A DNA stretch of 7,723 nt from an uncultured Nitrospina sp. (GCA_950072225.1 CATMOP010000087.1:1-7723), one strand, 5' to 3'; positions 1-6,405 are shown, counted from the first letter of the stretch. Notes: generated from the sequence alone by a model not told the origin. Program-made: numbers and translations.

Positions 1-752
1 ATGATCAAACTTAAGCAAGTCACTGCGCCATCGGCTTTTTCGAATTCGCTCATTTCCAGTTCGAGGGTCTCTAATCCATGCGCACGAATTTGTTCGCGGA
101 CATTTGGGAATCCGGTGGGTATCAGAACACTGTTTCCCAAGGCCAGGCAATTGGCTGCATAAGATTCGTTTTCGTTTACTTCAATCCAGTCAAATTGCTT
201 CAGGTGTGAAGAATCCACCCGGGAGGGATCTAATATTATTAGATTGTTGCCAAGATAGGTTGCGGCGCTTTTGAGATGCAATCCTTTAATCACGGCAACC
301 GGAACTACTTTTTTAGATGTGAGTTTGGAGAGCGCTACCATGGCCTGCAAATTGGTGCGTTTCGAAAGACCAACAAAAATCGTGTCGGGAGTGTTCATCA
401 CGTCCCCGCCATCAAGCGTTGCGGGGGAGTCCAGGGTCACGCAATCCCGGTGCATTTTCAGCACGCTGGCAATGGATTGGGCTTCCTCTTGTCGCGAGGG
501 TGCTTTCATCGGGCAAAGCAGGATTTTATCTTGCAGAATGACAGCCGTATCTTCCACAAACGTGGCATCGGGCAAATGGTCCTGGGCAGGCAGGTGCTCC
601 ACCTTGCCCCCAGCCTCTTGCAGGGCTTCGACATAACATTCGTGTTGCCGCAGAGCGCGAGCCAGGTCGATATTATTTTTTTGTGGATGTTCCGATAAAG
701 CCTGAGAAAAATTTAATCCGGGTTTTCTCACCAACGCTGTGAATACGTTCAT
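1..752 (-). CDS. Dimethylarginine dimethylaminohydrolase-like hydrolase (3' end cut by the window edge)
   Basis: This is an arginine-modifying enzyme of the pentein fold, most like N(omega),N(omega)-dimethylarginine dimethylaminohydrolase (DDAH), which hydrolyses methylated arginine to citrulline and a methylamine in the cytoplasm. I translated the minus strand from ATG at 752 and got 250 open codons up to the window edge. Recognisable motifs are ATFVEDTAV (residues 63-71, substrate-binding acidic residues), LDGGD (113-117), GLHLKS (157-162, catalytic His159) and DGAVTCLSL (241-249, nucleophile Cys246). The His/Cys spacing matches my recollection of the Pseudomonas enzyme (His162, Cys249), so the active site is complete and only the last few residues are missing. 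An AAGGG sits 8 bases before the ATG. The gene starts 20 bp after the 773-1246 gene on the same strand, so the two are probably cotranscribed. Related arginine deiminases are an alternative, but the length and the VEDTAV and GAVTCLS motifs favour DDAH. Confidence 0.88.
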   Translation of the reverse strand, partial: MNVFTALVRKPGLNFSQALSEHPQKNNIDLARALRQHECYVEALQEAGGKVEHLPAQDHLPDATFVEDTAVILQDKILLCPMKAPSRQEEAQSIASVLKMHRDCVTLDSPATLDGGDVMNTPDTIFVGLSKRTNLQAMVALSKLTSKKVVPVAVIKGLHLKSAATYLGNNLIILDPSRVDSSHLKQFDWIEVNENESYAANCLALGNSVLIPTGFPNVREQIRAHGLETLELEMSEFEKADGAVTCLSLI

Positions 753-772
753 GAGGGGTTCCCTTCAGCGAC

Positions 773-1246
773 TTAATCGCAGGTGGGTGTGTTCATAAGC
801 CGGGAGAAATAAAGCATGGGAAAAAGCTTTTTTGCTTTCCTGAAGATTTTCATAGTGGCTTTGCTGGGTTTTAGTCCAGTCGCGATTTTATCCGGCCGGG
901 CGATATAAGTCAGCCCATTTACCAAGATGAAATCATGGCGGTTGAAGCGCATGACTTTACGTTGGTATTCGTCGGGGTGGCCAAATAGTTCATCCAGTTT
1001 AGGAAGAAACCTCTCATCCATTACATAAAGTTCTCCATGCATCATCCCGGAATTGTCTGGGGTTGGCTCGATATTCACCAGCCCCAGTTTTTCTAACCCC
1101 CCGTTATCAATAGGAATTTTGTTGAAAACCCGTCGCCAGGCCGAGAGAGTCACCGAAGATTTGGATACATATTCCAGGCCCTTCTCTTTAAAATAATCTT
1201 CGTTGATCAATTCTCCATACGCGAAAAAATTAACGACATCAGCCAT
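773..1246 (-). CDS. Gamma-glutamylcyclotransferase-fold (AIG2/GGCT-like) protein, catalytic Glu replaced
   Basis: A 157-residue cytoplasmic protein with the layout of gamma-glutamylcyclotransferases. It has an N-terminal FAYGELIN strand-loop (residues 8-15, matching the family's YGSN substrate-binding loop), GLVNIEPTP (55-63), HGELYVMDE (70-78, the usual 'GvlYel' strand), LDELFGHPDEYQRK (84-97) and a basic C-terminal helix. Family members convert gamma-glutamyl amino acids or amines to 5-oxoproline using a Glu immediately before the Gly of an 'LDxxEG' motif. Here that residue is Phe88 (codon 983-985) and the YGSN loop is also altered, so ordinary cyclotransferase activity is doubtful; an unknown related role is more likely. 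The ATG at 1246 has a good AGGAG site 8 bases upstream (complement of 1255-1259). It lies first in a unit with the DDAH-like gene, diverging from the thioredoxin gene. The fold assignment is fairly firm and the function is not. Confidence 0.8.
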   Translation of the reverse strand: MADVVNFFAYGELINEDYFKEKGLEYVSKSSVTLSAWRRVFNKIPIDNGGLEKLGLVNIEPTPDNSGMMHGELYVMDERFLPKLDELFGHPDEYQRKVMRFNRHDFILVNGLTYIARPDKIATGLKPSKATMKIFRKAKKLFPMLYFSRLMNTPTCD

Positions 1247-1307
1247 TATTAAATCTCCTGTTCCAAGTCATTTAACCTAGGGGCTTTATTTGATTTTTCC
1301 CCAAAAG

Positions 1308-1332
1308 TACCTGGCAAAGAACTTGCCGGGTA
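1308..1332. promoter_or_regulatory. Inverted repeat carrying two back-to-back -35-like hexamers
   Basis: The arms TACCTGGCAA and TTGCCGGGTA (1308-1317 and 1323-1332) pair with one G-T wobble around the 5-base loop AGAAC. The right arm begins with TTGCCG (1323-1328), which sits 17 bases before TAGTAT (1346-1351) preceded by TGA, a possible extended -10 for the thioredoxin gene. The left arm read on the minus strand gives TTGCCA, 18 bases before TCAAAT (complement of 1288-1293), a weaker candidate for the minus-strand unit. It could be an operator, a pair of -35 boxes or a leader hairpin. Functional assignment is inference only. Confidence 0.3.
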
Positions 1333-1421
1333 TAGGGGAGTATGATAGTATCAAAAAATTCATTCCTATGTGATCGTCATTTTCATTTTGATGGAAGAAA
1401 GTTTTTAGTACCAGGCGATTC

Positions 1422-1449
1422 TTGCAAATGAATTAAAATGTTTTAAAAT
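1422..1449 (+). promoter_or_regulatory. Candidate sigma70-type promoter of the thioredoxin gene
   Basis: TTGCAA (1422-1427) and TAAAAT (1444-1449) are separated by 16 bases in AT-rich DNA. The predicted start would be near 1456, giving a leader of about 50 nucleotides before the ATG at 1505. The -10 matches 5 of 6 consensus bases and the -35 matches 4 of 6. AT-rich DNA yields such matches by chance, so this competes with the more distal pair at 1323-1351. Confidence 0.35.
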
Positions 1450-1504
1450 TTTTCCAAAGAATCCGATTCAAGAGAGTCATTTTTTTTAATTTAAGGAGTT
1501 GTAA

Positions 1505-1837
1505 ATGTCAGCCAAAGTAATCACGATTTCCGATGCGGAATTTGAGCAAACGGTTCTAAAGTCTGACAAACCGGTTATGCTGGATTTCTGGGCTGAATGG
1601 TGCCAGCCGTGCAAAATGCTTTCGCCCACCGTTGAAGAGCTAGCCGGGGACTTTGAGGATCAAATCCTGGTTGGTAAATTAAATGTGGACGATAATCCCA
1701 ATACTGCGACCACTTATGGCATACGTGGTATCCCCACGCTCCTTTTCATTAAGGGAGGGCAGGTGGTTCAGCAGGTTGTGGGGGTAAAATCGAAAGCGGA
1801 GATTAAAAAGGTCATCGAGGAAAACCTGTTAGCGTAA
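1505..1837 (+). CDS. trxA: Thioredoxin
   Basis: A 110-residue thioredoxin, the normal length for TrxA. It is a cytoplasmic dithiol carrier that reduces disulfides in target proteins and is itself recycled by thioredoxin reductase. The buried Asp27, the active site WAEWCQPCK (residues 29-37, redox Cys33 and Cys36) and the cis-proline loop GIRGIPT (72-78, Pro77) are all present. There is no signal peptide. The active site reads CQPC instead of the usual CGPC. The residue between the first cysteine and proline tunes redox potential in this family, so a modest shift in reactivity is possible. The start is supported by AAGGAG at 1493-1498, six bases before the ATG. The gene stands alone, ending just before a strong terminator and converging on bioB. 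Other thioredoxins probably exist elsewhere in the genome, so the symbol denotes the family rather than a proven orthologue. Confidence 0.93.
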   Translation: MSAKVITISDAEFEQTVLKSDKPVMLDFWAEWCQPCKMLSPTVEELAGDFEDQILVGKLNVDDNPNTATTYGIRGIPTLLFIKGGQVVQQVVGVKSKAEIKKVIEENLLA

Positions 1838-1876
1838 ATCGCTCGGTTTTCTGTATAGGCTTGAAAACAAATAACT

Positions 1877-1910
1877 AAACCCCTTTTCCCGTGTGGGAAA
1901 AGGGGTTTTT
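1877..1910. terminator. Strong intrinsic terminator between convergent genes, likely bidirectional
   Basis: A perfect 14 bp stem, AAACCCCTTTTCCC (1877-1890) with its complement at 1895-1908, closes a GTGT tetraloop and runs into T1906-T1910. It lies 40 bases after the thioredoxin stop and 13 bases beyond the bioB stop on the other strand. On the minus strand the hairpin is followed by a T-rich but interrupted tract (GTTTAGTTATTTG), so it should stop thioredoxin transcription efficiently and bioB transcription at least in part. Confidence 0.93.
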
Positions 1911-1922
1911 GTATTGCAGTAA

Positions 1923-2957
1923 TTATATAGAGGTGTAAACTGGATTTAGTCCCAAGTTTTCAATCATTTCTATATCTCTTTTCGGGTCCTGACCCTTGGT
2001 CGTAAGATAGTTGCCCCCCAGAATTCCGTTAGCGCCGGCAGAAAATAGTTGCTCCTGCTGGTCGGCCAACACCTCTTCCCGTCCTCCACAGACGAACAGG
2101 TCGATATCCGGTAAAACCAAGCGCAAAAGGGCGATGGTTCTAAGAGCTTCGTAATGTGGCATGGGTTCCAGATGCTCCAGCCCGGTTCCTTCAACCGGCT
2201 TGAGAAAATTGATGGGAAACGATTGCGTGCCCAAATCGCGAATGGAAAAAGCCAGTTCGGCCCTTTGGGCGAACGATTCCCCCATCCCGAAGATACCGCC
2301 TACGCAGACCTTTAATCCCGCTTCCTTGGCGTTTTGCACGGCATTTACTTCATCCTCGTAGGTATGAGTGGAAACGATTTTATCAAAATGGCTTTTTGCG
2401 GTTTCTAGATTATGGTGGCACCGATCCAGTCCGGCTTCTTTCAGTTCCTTCAAATGTTCCAATGGCATCAGGCCGAGGGAGCAACAGGTTTCAAGCTGGG
2501 TTTCAGCTTTGATGCGTTTGATGGCCTCAATCACCCGGTCCAGTTCCTTCCGGTCATCGAGATAAGTTCCAGAGGCAACGATAGAGAATTCATTGGCTCC
2601 AAAAGCTTCTGCCTCTTTTGCGGCAGCAACAATTTCCTCCACATCCATCAACTCATATTCTGGTGAATCGGTCTGGAACGAGCTGGATTGGGCGCAGAAG
2701 GAGCAGTCCTCCACGCATCGGCCGGATTTTGCGTTGACGATGGAGCAGATTTTAACGTCTTTTCCTTTAAACCGGTCACGGATGTGGTCGGTCCCGATAA
2801 AGAGATAGTCCAGTTCTTCACGGGTCAGGGATTCCAGTTGCAGAGCTTGTTCATAAGATATCGACTCGCCTTTTAAGGCAGTATCGACCATATTATCTAT
2901 CAATTCAGTTCGCATGGAATTTTCGTTCTCCAAGGGTTTAAAGGAATGCCTTATCAT
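1923..2957 (-). CDS. bioB: Biotin synthase (radical SAM), with unusual auxiliary-cluster residues
   Basis: BioB inserts sulfur into dethiobiotin, the last step of biotin synthesis, using S-adenosylmethionine and two iron-sulfur clusters. The 344-residue product has the radical-SAM motif CVEDCSFC (Cys81, 85, 88), then KVCVGG (Cys218), NFLKPVEGT (250-258) and CGGREE (Arg293), all typical of BioB. By ungapped spacing from Cys88, the first classical [2Fe-2S] ligand (E. coli Cys97, 37 residues further) falls on Ser125 in EFSIVASG. The others are kept: Cys158 (E. coli Cys128), Cys218 (Cys188) and Arg293 (Arg260). Extra cysteines occur at 159, 180 and 290. ATG 2957 lies 9 bp after the stop of the upstream gene with only a weak GAAGAAA site. 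Met15 (ATG at 2915) has a GGAG 12 bases upstream and would give 330 residues, also normal for the family. Last gene of the aroA-DUF255-bioB unit. Confidence 0.95.
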   Translation of the reverse strand: MIRHSFKPLENENSMRTELIDNMVDTALKGESISYEQALQLESLTREELDYLFIGTDHIRDRFKGKDVKICSIVNAKSGRCVEDCSFCAQSSSFQTDSPEYELMDVEEIVAAAKEAEAFGANEFSIVASGTYLDDRKELDRVIEAIKRIKAETQLETCCSLGLMPLEHLKELKEAGLDRCHHNLETAKSHFDKIVSTHTYEDEVNAVQNAKEAGLKVCVGGIFGMGESFAQRAELAFSIRDLGTQSFPINFLKPVEGTGLEHLEPMPHYEALRTIALLRLVLPDIDLFVCGGREEVLADQQEQLFSAGANGILGGNYLTTKGQDPKRDIEMIENLGLNPVYTSI

Positions 2958-2966
2958 AGTGTTTCT

Positions 2967-5051
2967 TCATTCATAACTCAATAATTTCACCAATTCTTCC
3001 ACAGAATGGACGGGCGCCAGGCAGGTTCCCTGCCGGCAGACATAAGCGGTGGCTTTTCCATTTACCAGCTTCCGATCTTTTAACAGGGGGATTAAATTCC
3101 CGACATTTTTAATTTCATCCTCATAGGCGAAGGCGAAAACCGCGTTCGGATAAAACCCTTTGCGCAGGGCATTCAGCAGTTCCTGGGTTGCCGGGTCGTT
3201 TTTCTTTCCCACCACGGCGACCTCTTTGAGTCCTCCGAGATACAAATGCAGTGCTTGGAGCATGAATGCCGAGTTGAGGCCATATTCCATCAGTTCTTCA
3301 TTAAAGTCTAAAAATATTTTTTCCGCTTTGAGGGCCAGGGCGGGTTCGGCCAGATAGGCGGAAAGCCGTAGAAAGGCTAGGGCGGCGTTGCTATTTCCGG
3401 AAGGCTCTACTCCGTCGTAGCCACTGATCTGCCGCACCAGCAATTCTTCCCCATCGCTGGCGGTTTCGTGAAATGTCCCGTTCGCACTCTGGAATTTATC
3501 CTCCACCCGTTGCATCAATTCGCGAGCCGTTTGAATATAATGAGGTTCATACGTGGCTTCATACAAGTCCATGCAGGCGGTGGCGGTGGCGGTATAATCA
3601 TACAGGTAACCGTCATAGCGGGCTTCTCCATCCCGATAACGCCGCAGGATTTTTCCTTCGGATGTTCGTAACTGGGAAAGAAGGAATTCCATCGCGCGGA
3701 CTGATTTTTGTATCCGGTCGGTATCGTCCAGCACCCTTCCTGTTTTAGCCATGGCACTGATCATCAGGGAATTCCAGGAGGTGAGTATCTTGTCGTCCAG
3801 CAGGGGGCGAATGCGCCGACTACGGACCTCGAGGAGTTTGTCACGGGCTATTTTCAGTTCGGCCTTGAAATCGGCTTCCTGCATGCCCACTTCTTTGGCG
3901 ACGGTTTCCGGCCCTCGGGTAATGTTAAATATATTTTTCCCCTCAAAATTTCCTTCCCGGGTAATGCTGTAATAGGGAATCGCTACACTCGCTGTTTTTC
4001 TTCCCAGAACCTGCTCGACTTCCTCCTGGGTCCACACATAGAACTTGCCCTCAACCCCTTCGCTGTCCGCATCTTCGGCGCTGAAGAAAGCTCCCTCGGC
4101 AGAAGTCATGTCCCGGTCGATATATTGCAGAAGATCGTTGGCAAAATCAGCAAACTCTTCTTTGCCGGTGACCTGATAGGTTTCGATCAGGGCAGTGGTG
4201 AACAGGGCATTGTCATATAGCATTTTCTCGAAATGCGGCACCAGCCATTTGTAATCTGTGCTGTAACGGGAAAGGCCTCCTCCGATCTGGTCATAAATTC
4301 CTCCGAACTTCATGGCCTTGAGTGTGTTTTCCGTCATCGTCAGGCTGTTCGAGTGGCCGGTGCGGTGGTAATGCCTGAGCAGGAGAGATAGACCCATAGA
4401 AGGCGGAAACTTGTTTTGCTGTTGAAACTGAAAACCATGGTTGAGCCCGTCGTAATGCCTTTCAAAAAGCTCGACGGCTTTATCTTCCCCTTCGAAGCCC
4501 AAGTCATCCGGTTGGGCGGAACTTTGTTCGCGCAGGGAGGTTTGCCGAATATAGGTCATCACGTTTTTGGTCTGCTTGTCAATTTTGTCCTGCTCGTTAT
4601 TCCATGTATTGGTCAGAAATTGAAGAACGTCCAGGAAAGAAGGCAGATTAAACCGGCGTTCGGGCGGGAAATAAGTGCCCCCATAAAAAGGAATTCCACC
4701 TGGGGTCAGAAACACATTAAGCGGCCATCCACCCTGCTGCCCCAAAGCCTGAACGGCCTGCATGTAAATGCTATCGACATCGGGTCTTTCCTCGCGGTCT
4801 ACTTTGATGGTTACATAGTTTTCATTGAGCACTGCCGCCAGAACAGGGTCTTCAAACGATTCGCGTTCCATCACATGACACCAGTGGCAGGTGGCGTAGC
4901 CGATGCTTACCAGAAGCGGCAGGTTTTTCTCTTTGGCGATTTTAAAAGGTTCATCGCCCCACGCGTGCCAGTTCACCGGATTATGCGCGTGTTGCAGAAG
5001 GTAGGGACTTTTCTCGCTGATAAGCGAATTTGTGTAAGCGTGTTCAACCAT
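2967..5051 (-). CDS. DUF255 / YyaL (SSP411)-like protein: thioredoxin-like domain plus alpha/alpha barrel
   Basis: A 694-residue protein of the widespread DUF255 (spermatogenesis-associated protein 20 / YyaL) family; its biochemical function is not settled. The N-terminal thioredoxin-like domain (about 1-165) opens with the signature NSLISEKSPYLLQHAHNPV, has the redox-type motif CHWC at 55-58 (codons 4878-4889), then VDREERPD, GGWPLNVFLTP and GGTYFPP. The rest (about 190-660) resembles the six-hairpin glycosidase/epimerase-like alpha/alpha barrel, with GGIYDQIGGG, PHFEKMLYDNA, SAEDADSEG and LTSWNSLM. The C-terminal CRQGTC segment (Cys672, Cys677) is also typical. Length is normal and no signal peptide is seen, so it is probably cytoplasmic. 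It lies 21 bp after aroA and 9 bp before bioB on the same strand; the ribosome site is weak and A-rich. A redox or sugar-related role can only be inferred from the domains. Confidence 0.93.
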   Translation of the reverse strand: MVEHAYTNSLISEKSPYLLQHAHNPVNWHAWGDEPFKIAKEKNLPLLVSIGYATCHWCHVMERESFEDPVLAAVLNENYVTIKVDREERPDVDSIYMQAVQALGQQGGWPLNVFLTPGGIPFYGGTYFPPERRFNLPSFLDVLQFLTNTWNNEQDKIDKQTKNVMTYIRQTSLREQSSAQPDDLGFEGEDKAVELFERHYDGLNHGFQFQQQNKFPPSMGLSLLLRHYHRTGHSNSLTMTENTLKAMKFGGIYDQIGGGLSRYSTDYKWLVPHFEKMLYDNALFTTALIETYQVTGKEEFADFANDLLQYIDRDMTSAEGAFFSAEDADSEGVEGKFYVWTQEEVEQVLGRKTASVAIPYYSITREGNFEGKNIFNITRGPETVAKEVGMQEADFKAELKIARDKLLEVRSRRIRPLLDDKILTSWNSLMISAMAKTGRVLDDTDRIQKSVRAMEFLLSQLRTSEGKILRRYRDGEARYDGYLYDYTATATACMDLYEATYEPHYIQTARELMQRVEDKFQSANGTFHETASDGEELLVRQISGYDGVEPSGNSNAALAFLRLSAYLAEPALALKAEKIFLDFNEELMEYGLNSAFMLQALHLYLGGLKEVAVVGKKNDPATQELLNALRKGFYPNAVFAFAYEDEIKNVGNLIPLLKDRKLVNGKATAYVCRQGTCLAPVHSVEELVKLLSYE

Positions 5052-5072
5052 TTTTTTGGGAAATTTTCTTTT

Positions 5073-6368
5073 CTAAAGATTTGCAAAGCGCTGAAAAAAA
5101 TCTGGAAACGATTTTTCTACGCATGTTGGATTCTTGATGCGGACCCCTGGGATTTTTAATCCGGCCACCGCAAAACTCATAGCCATGCGGTGGTCGTCGT
5201 AAGTTTCAATTTCGGCTCCTCTATAGTCCCCCGGTCGAATAACAAGGTAGTCTTCTCCCGCTTCGACTTCTGCCCCCAGGCGGGTTAATTCATTAGCCAA
5301 GGCTAAAATCCGGTCGGTTTCCTTGATCCTTAAGTTGCCGATTCCCTGGATCACGGTTTCCCCTTTGGCGAAAAGGGCTATCACAGCTAAAGTCTGAACC
5401 GCGTCCGGCATATTATTCATATTGATGGTGATTCCCCTCAAAGGGTTTCCTTTAAAATGCAGTGAGTGGGATCTTTTTTCTAGCCGACAACCCATTTTTT
5501 CCAGAACGGAGGTAAATTGTGCGTCTCCTTGGACGCTGTGGGGATTGATATCCGTGAGGGTCATCTCCCCACCGGTCACCGCCGCCGCCGCCAAAAAATA
5601 AGAGGCGCTCGACCAGTCACTTTCCACCCGGTAGGTTTGGGCTTTATAGCGATCTCCTGCTTTGACTTTGAAACGCTGGTAACCCTCATTATCAACATGG
5701 ACCCCGAATGTCTTCATGATGTCGAGCGTAATGTCGGCATAAGATTTTGAGGTGAGATCCCCCTGGATATGAATGCAGGTGTCGTTCTTGAAATAAGGAG
5801 CCGAAAGTAAAATGGAAGTGAGATACTGACTACTTTTATCGCCAGCAAGTTGAACCTCTCCACTCGGCACCTCCCCACCTGCAATATCTATCGGCGGGCA
5901 ACCGTTGCCGTTTGCCGATACCGCTTTGACCCCCATTTGTGTGAGGCAATGCAAAAGATCTGCTAGAGGCCTCTGGCGCATTCGTTCATCACCATCCAGC
6001 CGGGTTTTGCCGGGTACCAGTGCCGAAAAGGTGGTCAAAAACCGCATTGCCGTTCCGGCATTGCCGATAAAAATATCTTGTTCCGGCGTGGACAGTTCCC
6101 CGCCTCTGCTGGAAACGATGAAAGCTTCTTTTTCCTCCTGAACCGAGACGCCGAAGGCTTTCAAGGCAAGGATCATATACTTCGTGTCATCGCTGACCAG
6201 AGGTTTTTCTAACCGGCATTCACCATCGGCGAGTCCCGCAATCAATAGGGCTCGGTTGGTATAACTCTTGGAACCAGGAAGGCTAACGGTTGCTTGAAGA
6301 TTTTGTACAGGCTTAATTTCTATCAAAGTCTGGAAAACTTGAGGGTTAAAATAAAGAAAATATACCAC
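5073..6368 (-). CDS. aroA: 3-phosphoshikimate 1-carboxyvinyltransferase (EPSP synthase)
   Basis: AroA joins shikimate-3-phosphate and phosphoenolpyruvate to EPSP, the sixth step of the shikimate pathway to aromatic amino acids. Family motifs occur in order: LPGSKSYTNRA (30-40, Lys34), GNAGTAMRF (102-110), ERMRQRP (128-134), KSSQYL, DWSSASYFLAAAAV, PDAVQT, IKETDR, DDHRMAM and CVEKSFPDFF. All the catalytic and phosphate-binding residues I can recall are kept. Residue 110 is Phe where E. coli has Pro101, a position tied to glyphosate sensitivity. The longest frame starts with GTG at 6368 (431 residues). A TTG at 6326 (Leu15) would give 417 residues beginning MIEIKPVQ, with a distance to PGSKS closer to that of E. 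coli AroA. Neither start has a convincing Shine-Dalgarno site. First gene of the operon with the DUF255 gene and bioB. Confidence 0.95.
   Translation of the reverse strand: MVYFLYFNPQVFQTLIEIKPVQNLQATVSLPGSKSYTNRALLIAGLADGECRLEKPLVSDDTKYMILALKAFGVSVQEEKEAFIVSSRGGELSTPEQDIFIGNAGTAMRFLTTFSALVPGKTRLDGDERMRQRPLADLLHCLTQMGVKAVSANGNGCPPIDIAGGEVPSGEVQLAGDKSSQYLTSILLSAPYFKNDTCIHIQGDLTSKSYADITLDIMKTFGVHVDNEGYQRFKVKAGDRYKAQTYRVESDWSSASYFLAAAAVTGGEMTLTDINPHSVQGDAQFTSVLEKMGCRLEKRSHSLHFKGNPLRGITINMNNMPDAVQTLAVIALFAKGETVIQGIGNLRIKETDRILALANELTRLGAEVEAGEDYLVIRPGDYRGAEIETYDDHRMAMSFAVAGLKIPGVRIKNPTCVEKSFPDFFQRFANL
6359..6367 (-). promoter_or_regulatory. Possible extended -10 element for the aroA operon
   Basis: Read on the minus strand this is TGG followed by TATATT, an extended -10 pattern matching 5 of 6 bases of TATAAT. 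No good -35 is seen 17 bases upstream. If it is used, transcription would begin near 6352, inside the longest aroA frame, and translation would have to start at the TTG at 6326. Weak evidence on its own. Confidence 0.25.
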
Positions 6369-6369
6369 A

Positions 6370-6384
6370 CAAGGCTACGCCTTG
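6370..6384. repeat. Short perfect inverted repeat upstream of aroA
   Basis: CAAGGC (6370-6375) and GCCTTG (6379-6384) form a perfect 6 bp stem with a 3-base loop, ending one base from the GTG candidate start of aroA. In the mRNA it would occupy the place where a ribosome-binding site for that GTG would lie. It may be an operator half-site pair or chance. Confidence 0.35.
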
Positions 6385-6405
6385 AGGAAAGGAGCAATAA
6401 TTTTA

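Larger units (their letters stand above)
1247..1504. other. Divergent intergenic region with candidate promoters
   Basis: These 258 bases separate the minus-strand cyclotransferase-like gene from the plus-strand thioredoxin gene and must hold both promoters. I see no coding potential. The region contains an inverted repeat at 1308-1332, a second promoter-like pair close to the thioredoxin gene (1422-1449), an AT-rich stretch from about 1430 to 1492, and the Shine-Dalgarno sites of both genes at its two edges. Confidence 0.6.

Noticed and set aside
271..698. Two overlapping plus-strand open frames of 121 and 140 codons
   Set aside because: They lie opposite the DDAH-like gene, which has a full set of family motifs in its own frame. 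The plus-strand frames encode no recognisable domain and have no ribosome site.
1247..1504. Possible riboswitch or small RNA in the long leader before the thioredoxin gene
   Set aside because: Apart from the single 10 bp hairpin I find no multi-helix core or known riboswitch motif, and no terminator that would end a small RNA.
3576..3593. Three tandem GGCGGT hexamers inside the DUF255 gene
   Set aside because: They encode an in-frame Ala-Thr run in a region aligned with a normal family helix. Three copies are too few to call a phase-variable repeat.
3708..5159. Long plus-strand open frames of 170 and 247 codons
   Set aside because: They are antisense to the DUF255 gene, whose translation matches its family throughout. 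The products look like shadow translations without domain signatures, and one also runs across the aroA-DUF255 junction.
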